From CAXBCP01 sp047638395 (lineage in GTDB: Bacteria > Pseudomonadota > Alphaproteobacteria > MPNO01 > UBA830), in contig JBLIMV010000006.1 of NCBI GenBank assembly GCA_047638395.1, positions 119,846-183,845 on the forward strand: a DNA stretch of 64,000 bases. The letters run 5' to 3'. The notes under the pieces are model-generated. The model was given only the letters and a program-made list of their open reading frames with translations. It was not told the DNA's origin and made no database searches. A program made the position numbers and the translations under genes. This document shows, in pieces, positions 37,053-46,003 of the stretch (the stretch's first letter is position 1; each line of letters begins with the position of its first letter).

Positions 37053-38018
37053 ATGCCCACGCTCGACGAAAGCGCCAAAGGCGTCTTTGCCATCGCAGCG
37101 ACACCGTTCACCGAGGACGGCGCGCTCGACCTCGAAAGCACCGACCGGATGGTGAAATTCTATCTCGATTGCGGCGTATCGGGCCTGACGATCCTCGGTA
37201 TCATGGGCGAAGCACATAAACTGGCACCCGAGGAATCCGTGGCTTTCACCAAGCGGGTCATGGCTGCGGTTAACGGCAAAGTGCCGGTTATCGTCGGTGT
37301 CTCTTCCCCTGCCTTCAATCCAATGGCCGATCTCACAAAGCAGGTGATGGATCTCGGCGCCGCCGGCGTGATGGTGGCCCCCATGGGCGGGTTGAACACC
37401 GATGAGAAGATCGAGGGTTATTTTCATGCCGTCTGCAAGGCGCTCGGCGACACGCCAATCGTGCTTCAGGATTATCCGCCGACCACCGGTGTCTGGTTCT
37501 CCACACCGCTGCTGACCAGATTATTCGCCGATCTGCCATCGCTCAAAGTGCTCAAGCACGAAGACTGGCCGGGCCTGCGCAAAATCACCCAGTTCCGCAC
37601 CGCAGAGGCCGCCGGCGCACACCGCCGGATCAGCGTACTGGTCGGCAATGGCGGCATATTCCTGCCGCTTGAACTTGCCCGCGGCGTCGACGGTGCCATG
37701 ACAGGCTTCGCCTATCCGGAAATGCTGGTGCAGGTCTGCGACATGTTCGCCGCCGGTGAGCGCGAAGCCGCCGAAGACCTGTTCGACGCCTATCTGCCGC
37801 TGATGCGATACGAACAGCAGATCGGCATCGGGCTTGCCATACGCAAGGAAACGCTGCGGCGGCGCGGCGTAATCGCCACGGCCGTCACCCGCGCACCCGG
37901 CCCGTCTCTGGATGCCCATGACGAGGCCGAACTGACCGCCCTGCTCGCCCGCCTCGATCGCGCGCTTGCAACGCAGGGACGTGATGCGTCCTTCTATTCC
38001 GCCACCACAACCGCCTGA
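37053..38018 (+). CDS. Dihydrodipicolinate synthase (DapA) family lyase
   Basis: 321 residues with the DapA barrel: GVFAIAATPFTEDGALDLESTDRMVKFYLDCGVSGLTILGIMGEAHKL, the conserved Tyr in IVLQDYPPTTG, and a Schiff-base Lys in LKVLKHEDWPGLRK. Members cleave or form pyruvate aldol adducts, so it could act late in the catabolic route. It is not the lysine-pathway enzyme by context, since no dap genes are near. The following small gene starts 8 nt after its stop. Confidence 0.88.
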   Translation: MPTLDESAKGVFAIAATPFTEDGALDLESTDRMVKFYLDCGVSGLTILGIMGEAHKLAPEESVAFTKRVMAAVNGKVPVIVGVSSPAFNPMADLTKQVMDLGAAGVMVAPMGGLNTDEKIEGYFHAVCKALGDTPIVLQDYPPTTGVWFSTPLLTRLFADLPSLKVLKHEDWPGLRKITQFRTAEAAGAHRRISVLVGNGGIFLPLELARGVDGAMTGFAYPEMLVQVCDMFAAGEREAAEDLFDAYLPLMRYEQQIGIGLAIRKETLRRRGVIATAVTRAPGPSLDAHDEAELTALLARLDRALATQGRDASFYSATTTA

Positions 38019-38025
38019 GAATTCC

Positions 38026-38370
38026 ATGCCGCCAAAAAATAACCCGCTCAAACTCAATGCCCTTCAACTCAAGACATTAACGATCCTGCAGCAACTCGCC
38101 CGGTTCCCTGAAACCTCCACCCATGACGAGAATTCCGGCGAGGCGCTGATCAACAACCTGCCCAGTCCGCACGGCAACCATTTCCACTGCGGCGACGCCG
38201 TGGTGATGAGCGCGGATGCCACCGGCCTTAAAAACGAGGCGGTGTGGAAAGCGCTCGAACGCAAGGGCCTGGCCCGTTCAATGTTCCCGATGGCGGTCGC
38301 GTTATCCGCCGACGGCCAGACCTACGAGACCGGCCTCGCCGACAAGATCCTGCACCGCAGCGACCATTGA
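38026..38370 (+). CDS. Conserved-looking hypothetical protein
   Basis: 114 residues from ATG 38026, after the DHDPS stop. A lysine-rich start MPPKNNPLKLNALQLKTLTILQQLARFPETS leads to LPSPHGNHFHCGDAVVMSADATGLKNEAVWKALERKGLA with a His/Cys cluster, then a strand-like C-terminus. The ALERKGLARSMFPMAVALSADGQ part could be a winged-helix-like fold, but no family is recognised. It has the same strand and close spacing as the aldolase gene, so cotranscription is likely. Confidence 0.65.
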   Translation: MPPKNNPLKLNALQLKTLTILQQLARFPETSTHDENSGEALINNLPSPHGNHFHCGDAVVMSADATGLKNEAVWKALERKGLARSMFPMAVALSADGQTYETGLADKILHRSDH

Positions 38371-38374
38371 TCGA

Positions 38375-39682
38375 TTAGCGACCACGCGAGCGGAACCGTT
38401 CCCAGTATTTCTCCGGCTTGACCCGCTTGCCAAAGCCCAACCGTACATCGAGCCAAAGCGCCAGGGACCTCAAGGGCTGCAGTCGTGATGCCGCGAGGCG
38501 GCGCCAGGCGCGAAAATAGAGCCTGATCGATTTCTTTGAAGTGTCCTTGTTGTAAGGACATACCCGCATGCAGACCCCGCATTCGGTCCCCTGGTTGGTC
38601 CAGAACTTGAAACATTTTTCCGGGTCGACCTGCCATTTCCGGATTCCAACCGTCACCGACTGGCTCGGCACATCTTCGGTCGGCGCATCGTAGGAAATAG
38701 CCTGCGGCGGGCAGCTCTCAGCACATCTTCGGCAGGTCGTGTCGCAGAACTCCTTTACCCCGAACCGCAACGGCACATCGTGGTCGAGCGGCAAATCAGT
38801 ATGGATGCGGCCGATCCGGACACGGGGCCCGAATTCCGGTGTCATCAACAGGCCGTTCCGCCCGTATTCCCCCAGACCGGCCTGGATCGCATACGGAATC
38901 GCCTGCGTGCTATCATTGACGCTGGCAACGGCGCGATAGCCGAGGTTGAGGATGTAGGTGGCAATCGTCTGGACGAGTTCGAAATCCCGTGAATACCCAT
39001 GCCCCACCGCGACACCCGCGGTCGCAGACGGATAGGACTGGATCGCGTCGTAATGCATCGATGTCGCGATGACGATCACGTTCGGCAGATCGTCGGGGAG
39101 CGCATAAGGTTTTTCCTCAAGCGACTTTGTCGAAAAACTATTGGTGTAGTGCCAGCGCGGATCGTACCCGGTGACACCTACCATATCGGCACCAAACAGC
39201 CGTGCGACACGCTTGATCTCCTCGGTCGCGTCCGCCGTGGAATTGATCTCCACCCTGGTCGGGCTCGGCTCTGAATAGGGTTTGATGTGATCGAGAAAGC
39301 CGTCGACGCGACCTTCCGCCAGGCTGCGCTGGATCGTCAGATTAGTTCCCATCCACCCCGCATTGCGCAGGGCGAAATCCCGGAGCGTATACCCGCTGGT
39401 CTCGCGCGCGCCGATGCCGGGCATAAACATGCCCTTGAACCAGTTGATGACTTTCTCGGACCGGATGCGCGGATCCCACTGGCCGCGCGCATAAATATCG
39501 TTCGCCTGATTAAACCGCTCGAACCGCTCGGTGACCTCGAACGCGCAAGCAACGTCCTTGGGGTGCTGAACATCGCCAATCGCGCGATACGGGCCCTCGG
39601 TGCGGGGCTGGCGTTCAGGCCCAAGCCGCGCCGGTGCGTCTCCCGGCCCCGCTCCCGGCCCTGCGAATGCGTCATCGCTCAT
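38375..39682 (-). CDS. Reductive-dehalogenase-like corrinoid/iron-sulfur protein, cytoplasmic
   Basis: 435 residues. The RdhA signature is continuous: GVTGYDPRWHYTNSF, then GHGYSRDFELVQTIATYILNLGYRA, IPYAIQAGLGEYGRNGLLMTPEFGPRVRIGRIHTDLPL, and two ferredoxin-like sites at Cys313/317/320/324 and Cys357/368/371/375 (each followed by CP). Tyr230 aligns with the proposed catalytic Tyr. No twin-arginine signal is present, unlike respiratory dehalogenases, and there is no fused NAD(P)H reductase domain. The first cluster has C-x3-C rather than C-x2-C. GAGGTC precedes the ATG. Ring-chlorine removal is possible but not shown; epoxyqueuosine reductase is a related fold. Confidence 0.82.
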   Translation of the reverse strand: MSDDAFAGPGAGPGDAPARLGPERQPRTEGPYRAIGDVQHPKDVACAFEVTERFERFNQANDIYARGQWDPRIRSEKVINWFKGMFMPGIGARETSGYTLRDFALRNAGWMGTNLTIQRSLAEGRVDGFLDHIKPYSEPSPTRVEINSTADATEEIKRVARLFGADMVGVTGYDPRWHYTNSFSTKSLEEKPYALPDDLPNVIVIATSMHYDAIQSYPSATAGVAVGHGYSRDFELVQTIATYILNLGYRAVASVNDSTQAIPYAIQAGLGEYGRNGLLMTPEFGPRVRIGRIHTDLPLDHDVPLRFGVKEFCDTTCRRCAESCPPQAISYDAPTEDVPSQSVTVGIRKWQVDPEKCFKFWTNQGTECGVCMRVCPYNKDTSKKSIRLYFRAWRRLAASRLQPLRSLALWLDVRLGFGKRVKPEKYWERFRSRGR

Positions 39683-39882
39683 GCTGACCTCGATTGCATC
39701 TATTCAACACCTAAGCATACACAGTCCTCCAGCCCGGCCCAATCAGGCGGATCGGCCAGGCACCACGGAGGTTTCAATTACCATATGAACAGATACAACC
39801 GATGCGGTAGTATCGACCATCATCTTAAGAATCTCCGAGGCTCATCATCTTCTCCCAATCAACTGGCACTTGGATCGCCGTT

Positions 39883-40353
39883 TTGGCGCTCATGATAGGT
39901 ATATCTGTTCCCTCGGCGCCGAGCCGGGCGGACGACCCTTCGTTTCTCTCCATCGGCACCGGGTATTATGACCTGCTGCACGACGCGGATGCCGCAGAAT
40001 TTCGCGTTGAATATCGCAGCCGGCATCGCTGGTGGCTGTTCAAGCCCTTCGCCGGCATTACCGCGACGACCAACCCGGCGGCTTTTGCCTATGCCGGAGT
40101 GCTTTCCGATTTTTACTTTGGCAACCGCATCGTCGTGACGCCCAGCGTCGCGGCCGGCCCCTATCTGCGCGGCGACGGCAAGGATCTCGGCCATGTGTTC
40201 GAAATCCGCTCCGGCCTTGAGGTCGCATACCGGTTCAATAACCGCTCTCGCCTCGGGCTAATGTTTTATCATATTTCGAATGCCGGCCTCGGCGACGACA
40301 AAAATCCCGGCGCCGAAGCGCTAAGCCTTACCTATTCTATCCCCTTAAATTAA
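39883..40353 (+). CDS. PagL-like lipid A 3-O-deacylase (acyloxyacyl hydrolase family)
   Basis: 156 residues from a TTG at 39883; the frame is open from 39829, so a longer signal peptide with a non-standard start is possible. A short signal sequence ending near PSRA-DD precedes beta-barrel strands. The C-terminal segment LGLMFYHISNAGLGDDKNPGAEALSLTYSIPLN contains the H-x-S-N catalytic motif and the downstream NPG-x-E of PagL. It would remove the 3-O acyl chain of lipid A in the outer membrane. Confidence 0.75.
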   Translation: MALMIGISVPSAPSRADDPSFLSIGTGYYDLLHDADAAEFRVEYRSRHRWWLFKPFAGITATTNPAAFAYAGVLSDFYFGNRIVVTPSVAAGPYLRGDGKDLGHVFEIRSGLEVAYRFNNRSRLGLMFYHISNAGLGDDKNPGAEALSLTYSIPLN

Positions 40354-40464
40354 CACGTTTCCAAGCCTCCCAAGAGGCACATCGGCATATTGTCAAATGA
40401 CAACAAAGGCCGGTAAATTACCTTGAAAACAAGTAACGGTTGTCTGCAAACATCGGAGTTTAGC

Positions 40465-41118
40465 ATGAATGTTCTGAAGAAAATTGGTCTCATCGCCGCC
40501 ACGGCATTGATCCTCACCGGGTGCGCAACATCGCGCGGCGTTCTCGATCTCAAGGTTCCGGATTTACCGAACCCCGCTTCGGCACAAACAGTGAAGATTA
40601 TGGCCGTAGCCGACAAACGCGTCTTTGAGATCAAACCCAAGAAACCATCGATCCCATCGCTTCAGAACGACGAGATTAACGATCCCAAAATCACCCGCCG
40701 CGCAGTCGCGCGGAAGCGGAACGGTTTTGGTGCTGCGCTAGGCGACATCCTGTTGCCGGAGGGGCAGACCGTGGAACAACTGACCCGCGCGGCCCTCGTG
40801 AACGCGCTTCGGGATAGCGGCTACCGGGTCGTGGCAGCAGGCGAGCCGGGTTATGATACCGCAACCCCCGTTAGTGCTGAGGTACAGCAATTCTGGGCCT
40901 GGATGACGCCCGGATTCTGGGAAATAAAACTGCGGTACAACGCGCAGCTTCAACTCAATGGCGATTGGCCGCTAAATGGCGAAAACCGGATCGTCACAGG
41001 AGATGCGCGCTATTCAGGCGCAATTGCGTCCAGCTCCGAGTGGCGCGAGGTAATCAATAACGGGATCATCGACCTGATTAAAAACCTGAAATCGACGCTC
41101 AAAAAAGCGTCTTCTTAA
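40465..41118 (+). CDS. Putative lipoprotein, unknown function
   Basis: 217 residues from ATG 40465 (MNVLKKIGL); the longer frame start adds 14 residues without a better ribosome site. The N-terminal signal ends in a lipobox LTGC, so it should be lipidated. The mature part is alpha-beta with EGQTVEQLTRAALVNALRDSGYRVV and a repeat-free C-terminal half, weakly like the YajG-type envelope lipoproteins. It lies between the PagL-like gene and another lipoprotein gene. No partner or substrate can be assigned. Confidence 0.7.
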   Translation: MNVLKKIGLIAATALILTGCATSRGVLDLKVPDLPNPASAQTVKIMAVADKRVFEIKPKKPSIPSLQNDEINDPKITRRAVARKRNGFGAALGDILLPEGQTVEQLTRAALVNALRDSGYRVVAAGEPGYDTATPVSAEVQQFWAWMTPGFWEIKLRYNAQLQLNGDWPLNGENRIVTGDARYSGAIASSSEWREVINNGIIDLIKNLKSTLKKASS

Positions 41119-41219
41119 GGATTCTCCGAGTAGCTCTCTTCGCTAACCATCGTTGTTTGACATGGCCTGGCCGGGTTGTGAAATTACCACCTGAACGATC
41201 ATTGATAGGATCCAGCCCA

Positions 41220-41603
41220 ATGCGCCGCTTTCTAGCCCTCTCATCCGTGCTCTTTTTGCTCGCCGCCTGCCAGACCGTCCCGGTCTATACGGTGGAGAAC
41301 GCAGAAATTTTCACGTCCTCGGGAAAAAAGCCCACGCTCGCCCAGGTTCGCAAGGCAATCATCCAGGGTGCCGTGAGCAAGACCTGGTCAATCAAGGAAC
41401 TGAACCCGAACACAATTGTCGCGCGTGTGGGCAAGAAAAACATCGAAGTTGTCGTGACGATCGAATATTCAAGAGAACGATACTCGATCAGATACCGCGA
41501 CAGCACGAATCTGTCCTACCGAGATGGCAAGATCCGTACCAAGTACAATTTTTGGGTCACAAAACTACGGGCGCGGATCGAAGAGAAATTTGTGGAATTT
41601 TAA
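41220..41603 (+). CDS. Small lipoprotein, unknown function
   Basis: 127 residues from ATG 41220, with ATAGGA upstream. The signal MRRFLALSSVLFLLAAC ends in a lipobox with Cys17. The mature domain has a helix (KPTLAQVRKAIIQGAVSKTW) and a set of strands (TIVARVGKKNIEVVVTIEYSRERYSIRYRDS), a small alpha-beta fold seen in many uncharacterised periplasmic lipoproteins. It ends 6 nt from the convergent PPTase gene. Confidence 0.75.
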   Translation: MRRFLALSSVLFLLAACQTVPVYTVENAEIFTSSGKKPTLAQVRKAIIQGAVSKTWSIKELNPNTIVARVGKKNIEVVVTIEYSRERYSIRYRDSTNLSYRDGKIRTKYNFWVTKLRARIEEKFVEF

Positions 41604-41609
41604 GTCTCG

Positions 41610-42404
41610 TCAGCTCCTGAACGCCGGCTCGAAACGCATGCCTTCGGACTCTCCCGTAGCAAGGGTTTCATACGCGATGATGGAAGGTAGAACCGCGTTA
41701 GGGCCAGCCAATGTTTGGGCTATTGCCAGCTTATAAGATTCCCTGAAAGTTCCGGCGGCGAGACGCCAGTGGTTGCCTTCCAACGGAGGTAACTCCCACA
41801 CGATATCCGCGCCGTCGATTGACAGAGAAACTCCCGACAGGCCATCCCACACAGTGTGTCCCCGTGCTTTGACGATGCTTTCTTTCAGGGTCCAGAGTGT
41901 CAGCGCGCAATCCGCAGCGTCACCGTGCTGACGGTCGAGAAACTGGCATTCAGCAGGCGAATAAAACTCCCCCGCGATTCTCAACGCTGCCGGCGCACGC
42001 GAGTGTGCTTCAATATCAACGCCGATATCCCCTTCACCCGCCACGGCAAGTACCGTCTCTTCGCCTGCATGGGACAGGCTGAATGCCGGTCGTGACCTGA
42101 CACCGTCGCCCAGGCTTGGCTTCCCCGCGGCGTCGACAAACAATGGGATTGTTTCAGGCGTCTGTGACAGGTAACGGCCCAGTACCCGGCGCGCCAGTAT
42201 TCTCCCCGCAAGAAAGCGCCCGGCGGCGCCTGGATGCGTTATAGCCGCGTGGCGGCCGCGTTCTTCCGCCGACAGGACTTCTGACCCACCGGACAGAAAC
42301 TCAGCGCGCAATTCAGCACACGCCGGAAGGCACCAGAGATGTATTTCCCCGACACCTGGCTTGCCCAGGCCGGGTTTCAGAGGTTCCGTGCCGCTTCCCG
42401 TCAC
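41610..42404 (-). CDS. 4'-phosphopantetheinyl transferase, Sfp type
   Basis: 264 residues. GDIGVDIEAHSRAPA (Mg-binding Asp-x-Glu) and LTLWTLKESIVKARG (WxxKEAxxKA-like) are the two Sfp-type signatures; PAFSLSHAGEETVLAVAG is the substrate-contact segment. It transfers the phosphopantetheine arm from CoA to the two cluster ACPs. ATGA overlap with apeR makes it the last gene of the operon. Its length is the Sfp/EntD type rather than the 120-residue AcpS type. Confidence 0.92.
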   Translation of the reverse strand: MTGSGTEPLKPGLGKPGVGEIHLWCLPACAELRAEFLSGGSEVLSAEERGRHAAITHPGAAGRFLAGRILARRVLGRYLSQTPETIPLFVDAAGKPSLGDGVRSRPAFSLSHAGEETVLAVAGEGDIGVDIEAHSRAPAALRIAGEFYSPAECQFLDRQHGDAADCALTLWTLKESIVKARGHTVWDGLSGVSLSIDGADIVWELPPLEGNHWRLAAGTFRESYKLAIAQTLAGPNAVLPSIIAYETLATGESEGMRFEPAFRS

Positions 42405-43630
42405 GCCCAGCGGCGGAAGATGAGCGATGTGTTGACGCCGCCGAACGCGAAATTGTTGTTCATCACGTATTCGGTATTCAGATCGCGGCCGTCACCAACG
42501 ATATAATCGAGCTCCGCGCAGCGTGGATCAACTTCCGCAAGGTTTATCGTCGGCGCGAACCAGTCCCGCTTCATCATCTCGATCGTCATCCACGCCTCAA
42601 GGCTGCCGCAGGCACCGAGCGTGTGGCCCATATAGCTTTTGAGCGAACTGATCGGTACCGCCTGGCCCAGCGCTTCCAGCGTCGCCTGAGATTCCGCCAC
42701 ATCACCCAGGTCGGTCGCCGTGCCATGGGCATTCACATAGCCGATCTCCGATGGCGGAATATCGGCAACCGCAAGTGCGGACCGCATCGCAGCCGCCATT
42801 GTTTCCGCCGTTGGCTGGGTGACATGTTTGCCGTCCGAGTTGGTACCAAAACCCGTAATCTCGGCGTGTATCGTGGCACCCCGTGCCTGTGCGTGTTCCA
42901 GGTCTTCAAGCACCAATGTGCCGGCGCCTTCGCCCACTACCATGCCGTCGCGGGTGGCATCGAAGGGCCTGGGCGTCTCTGTCGGCTGGTCATTCAACGT
43001 GCTAGTGGCGAATAAGGTATCGAACACCGCCGCCTGCGAGATCGAGATTTCTTCTGCGCCCCCCGCGACCATCACGGTCTGCTGGCCGTTGCGGATCGCC
43101 TCATACGCCAGGCCGATCGCGAGACTACCCGACGTGCAAGCACTCGATGTCGGAAGCAACCGGCCGCAGATCCCGAAGAACACCGACACATTTACCGCCG
43201 TGGTGTGCGGCATGATCTGAATATAGGTATTGGCGTTCATCGACCCCATATCGTTGGTCAGCAGAATTTTGCCCAGATCGGCAAGCGCCGGTGGCGATCC
43301 TGACGACGACCCGAACGCCACACCGGTACGCCCATCGGACAGCACGGGCTCATCGATCAGCCCGGCGCTTTCAATCGCCAGTTCGGCGCTGCGCGTCGCC
43401 AGCTTGCCAATACGCCCCATGCTGCGGATCCGCTTGCGGGAATAATGCTTGGGTAGCTCGAACTCGGGCACGGATGCCCCCAAACGTGTATTGAGATCCT
43501 CGACAACATCCCATTCGGGCATTTTGCGGACCGCACTTCGCCGAGCCCGAAGATTATCTTCAATCTCCTCCCAGTTGAGGCCCAGCGGCGACAATCCGCC
43601 CATACCTGTGACCACTACGCGTTTCGTCAT
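42401..43630 (-). CDS. apeR: 3-ketoacyl-ACP synthase (ApeR-type KS)
   Basis: 409 residues, FabF-sized. The catalytic Cys is in LPTSSACTSGSLAIGLA, the two His in VNAHGTATDLGD and SYMGHTLGACGSLE, so it is an active condensing enzyme. In the APE systems this is the KS thought to work as a homodimer in polyene elongation alongside the ApeO-ApeC pair. ATGA overlaps join it to apeQ upstream and the PPTase downstream. Confidence 0.9.
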   Translation of the reverse strand: MTKRVVVTGMGGLSPLGLNWEEIEDNLRARRSAVRKMPEWDVVEDLNTRLGASVPEFELPKHYSRKRIRSMGRIGKLATRSAELAIESAGLIDEPVLSDGRTGVAFGSSSGSPPALADLGKILLTNDMGSMNANTYIQIMPHTTAVNVSVFFGICGRLLPTSSACTSGSLAIGLAYEAIRNGQQTVMVAGGAEEISISQAAVFDTLFATSTLNDQPTETPRPFDATRDGMVVGEGAGTLVLEDLEHAQARGATIHAEITGFGTNSDGKHVTQPTAETMAAAMRSALAVADIPPSEIGYVNAHGTATDLGDVAESQATLEALGQAVPISSLKSYMGHTLGACGSLEAWMTIEMMKRDWFAPTINLAEVDPRCAELDYIVGDGRDLNTEYVMNNNFAFGGVNTSLIFRRWA

Positions 43631-44352
43631 GACATACCGCCATTCACGGAGATCACCTGCCGGGTGATGTATTCCGCATTAGAAGAAAACAAATAGCCGA
43701 CAAGGCTGGCAACCTCTTCCGGGCGGCCAAAACGACCGGCTGGAATCATATCAAGTACGCGATCGGGTTCTATATTTTCCGTCATCTCGGTCTCAATCAA
43801 GCCCGGCGCAACGCAGTTCACCGTGATCCGCCGGCTTGCCAGCTCCACCGCAAGCGCTTTGGCGGCGGAGATCAGCCCCCCCTTGGACGCGCTGTAATTG
43901 ACCTGCCCCCGATTGCCCATCACGCCTGCAACGGAAGACATGACGACTATTCGCCCGCCTTCCTTTTTCCGAACCATCGGCATGATGACGGGGTGCAACA
44001 CATTATAAAAGCCGTCCAGATTCGTGTGTACAACACTGTCCCAGGCCTCTGGCTCCATCGCCGGAAAAGCACTGTCCTTGGCGATCCCGGCATTGCAGAC
44101 GACGCCGTAATAAGCGCCGTTGGCCTCTATATCCGCCTCGATCACCGTTCGGGCCGTATCCCGGTCGGCAATATCGAATTGCAAAAGCCGGGCATCCGCG
44201 CCGCTACCGCGAATTGCGGAGGCTACATCTTCTGCCGCATCGCTCCGCGTGTTGTAGTGCACAGCAATATCGTAGCCGGCGGCACCAAGGGCCAGGGCGA
44301 CATCGCGGCCGATTCCTCGGCTCGCCCCGGTCACCAGAACCTGCCGGTTCAC
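43627..44352 (-). CDS. apeQ: 3-ketoacyl-ACP reductase (FabG-like SDR)
   Basis: 241 residues from a GTG (GTGA overlap with apeP). VLVTGASRGIGRDVALALGAAGYDIAVHYN is the NADPH motif, and VVMSSVAGVMGNRGQVNYSASKGGLISAAKALAVELA has the Ser-Tyr-Lys triad. C-terminal EYITRQVISVNGGMS is typical of FabG. It reduces the beta-keto group of each condensation product on the ACP. Confidence 0.93.
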   Translation of the reverse strand: MNRQVLVTGASRGIGRDVALALGAAGYDIAVHYNTRSDAAEDVASAIRGSGADARLLQFDIADRDTARTVIEADIEANGAYYGVVCNAGIAKDSAFPAMEPEAWDSVVHTNLDGFYNVLHPVIMPMVRKKEGGRIVVMSSVAGVMGNRGQVNYSASKGGLISAAKALAVELASRRITVNCVAPGLIETEMTENIEPDRVLDMIPAGRFGRPEEVASLVGYLFSSNAEYITRQVISVNGGMS

Positions 44353-44801
44353 GAGCGCGATTCCTTCAGAAACCGTGCCGGGTCGACGGGGCGGAAAACA
44401 TTAAGCTGTGCTTCCGCGAGGCGCTCTTCCGCATCGATAGAACAATCGAACACCGCCATCTGCTCATCCTCCCATACTTCGTTCACCCGAATTCGAAGCA
44501 ATTTTCCCAAAGTGAAGTATGGCGTCAACGCACTATACCGCCGCGAGCCGATAAGAAGCCCGATCCTGATATCATCTCCGTCTTGCCGTGCGCCGATACC
44601 GGCATAGAGTGCAATCGTCTGTGCCATGTATTCCGCCCCCACCCAGGACGGCACACCCGCGCCCGCTTTATAGAAAACGCTGTCTTCGCCGATGCGCACG
44701 CTGGATTCCGCCCATCCTTCACCCGATTCTGCCGGGTCACCGATCAGCACCATCGTGCCGCTATGCGGCAACAGGGTCGGGACCGGCCATTCGAGCGTCA
44801 T
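44349..44801 (-). CDS. apeP: ApeP-like hotdog 3-hydroxyacyl-ACP dehydratase
   Basis: 150 residues. LPHSGTMVLIGDPAESGEGWAESSVRI and VPSWVGAEYMAQTIALYAGIGAR are the FabZ-like hotdog elements, with the catalytic His in LPHSG and the Glu in GAEYM. With the dehydratase domain fused to ApeH it would form the trans double bonds of the polyene. The start overlaps the apeO stop by one base (TGATG). Confidence 0.85.
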   Translation of the reverse strand: MTLEWPVPTLLPHSGTMVLIGDPAESGEGWAESSVRIGEDSVFYKAGAGVPSWVGAEYMAQTIALYAGIGARQDGDDIRIGLLIGSRRYSALTPYFTLGKLLRIRVNEVWEDEQMAVFDCSIDAEERLAEAQLNVFRPVDPARFLKESRS

Positions 44802-46003
44802 CAGGCTGCCCTCCCAAGAACAAGCGCGACGTTATTGCCGCCGAAGGCGATGGCATTGCTGAGAAACATTCCCCGGGCATCGTCCGCCAGACGTGTACCG
44901 ACAGAGACCAGAGCGTCCGACAGCAATCCCGGCTCGGCGACTCCGTCCCATACATGTGGCGGCAGATGACGATCCGTATTACTGCTATGTCCCGCCAACC
45001 AGCAATGAGCCGCGCCCATCGCGCCGGCCGCGCCCAGCGTATGACCAAGTTGCCCCTTGGAAGAACTGCTGGGAATATTCGGGCCGAATAGGCGTGTCAC
45101 CACATTACTTTCGACCGGATCGTTATGCAGCGTCCCTGTACCGTGCAGATGGACGTAATCAATCGCGTCGACTGTCAGATGACCCTCGCTCAGAGCCTGC
45201 CGGATTGCGTGCTCGACGCCAATCCCGTCCGGTTCGGGCGCAGTCATACTGTGGGCATCCGTTGACGCTCCTGACCCGTAAAGCCCGATCTCTGCTTCCC
45301 GATCTTCCATCAGGAACAACGCGGCACCTTCCCCGATCATTGTTCCGTCGCGGTTACGGCTGAAAGGATTGCATATCCCCGCCGTATGGGCGGAAAGAGC
45401 GTGAAAACCGTTGACGGTTAACCGGCATAAGCTGTCCGCACCGCCCGCAACCACCGCATCGACAAGACCGGACTGAATAAATCGTCGTCCCATCGCCAGT
45501 GCGTGAGCACCCGAACTACACGCGGTCGAAACCGTCAGCGCTGGTCCCGCAAGGCCGAGATATCGCGCCAGTGCCTCACCCGTGCTGCCGAGTTCCTGTT
45601 TCCGCATATCGAAATCCGGCGGTAGCTGCCCCTCGGCGAGCGCGTGTTCAATCGCACTCTCTCCTTCGGCGATGCCCGACGTGCTGGTCCCCATCACAAC
45701 CGCAATCCGGTCGCGCCCATAACGCGATATCGCATCTTCGATATCGTTTCGGATTTCGTCTGCGGCCGCGATCATCAGCTTCAGGTTCCGACTGGCATAG
45801 ACAGCAAGATCGTCCGGGATTTCCGGCAGCGTCCCCGGTACTTCGCCGACAAATACCGGAGTCCCACCTACAAGAAGATCGGTCCGCTCCACAACACCCG
45901 GGCGTTCGCCTGCAAACAAATTGCGCCGTATCTCGTCTTTTCCGCGCCCGAGCGCGCTGACGACACCGAGCGCCGGTAAATATGTCGCGCCGTTTTTGTT
46001 CAT
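44801..46003 (-). CDS. apeO: 3-ketoacyl-ACP synthase (ApeO-type KS)
   Basis: 400 residues. The active Cys lies in TVSTACSSGAHALAMG, the His pair in VHLHGTGTLHNDP and GQLGHTLGAAGAMGA. In characterised APE systems ApeO pairs with the chain-length-factor-like ApeC. The N-terminus is short (MNKNGATYLPALGVVSALG), without transit sequence. ATGA overlap with apeN. Confidence 0.9.
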   Translation of the reverse strand: MNKNGATYLPALGVVSALGRGKDEIRRNLFAGERPGVVERTDLLVGGTPVFVGEVPGTLPEIPDDLAVYASRNLKLMIAAADEIRNDIEDAISRYGRDRIAVVMGTSTSGIAEGESAIEHALAEGQLPPDFDMRKQELGSTGEALARYLGLAGPALTVSTACSSGAHALAMGRRFIQSGLVDAVVAGGADSLCRLTVNGFHALSAHTAGICNPFSRNRDGTMIGEGAALFLMEDREAEIGLYGSGASTDAHSMTAPEPDGIGVEHAIRQALSEGHLTVDAIDYVHLHGTGTLHNDPVESNVVTRLFGPNIPSSSSKGQLGHTLGAAGAMGAAHCWLAGHSSNTDRHLPPHVWDGVAEPGLLSDALVSVGTRLADDARGMFLSNAIAFGGNNVALVLGRAA

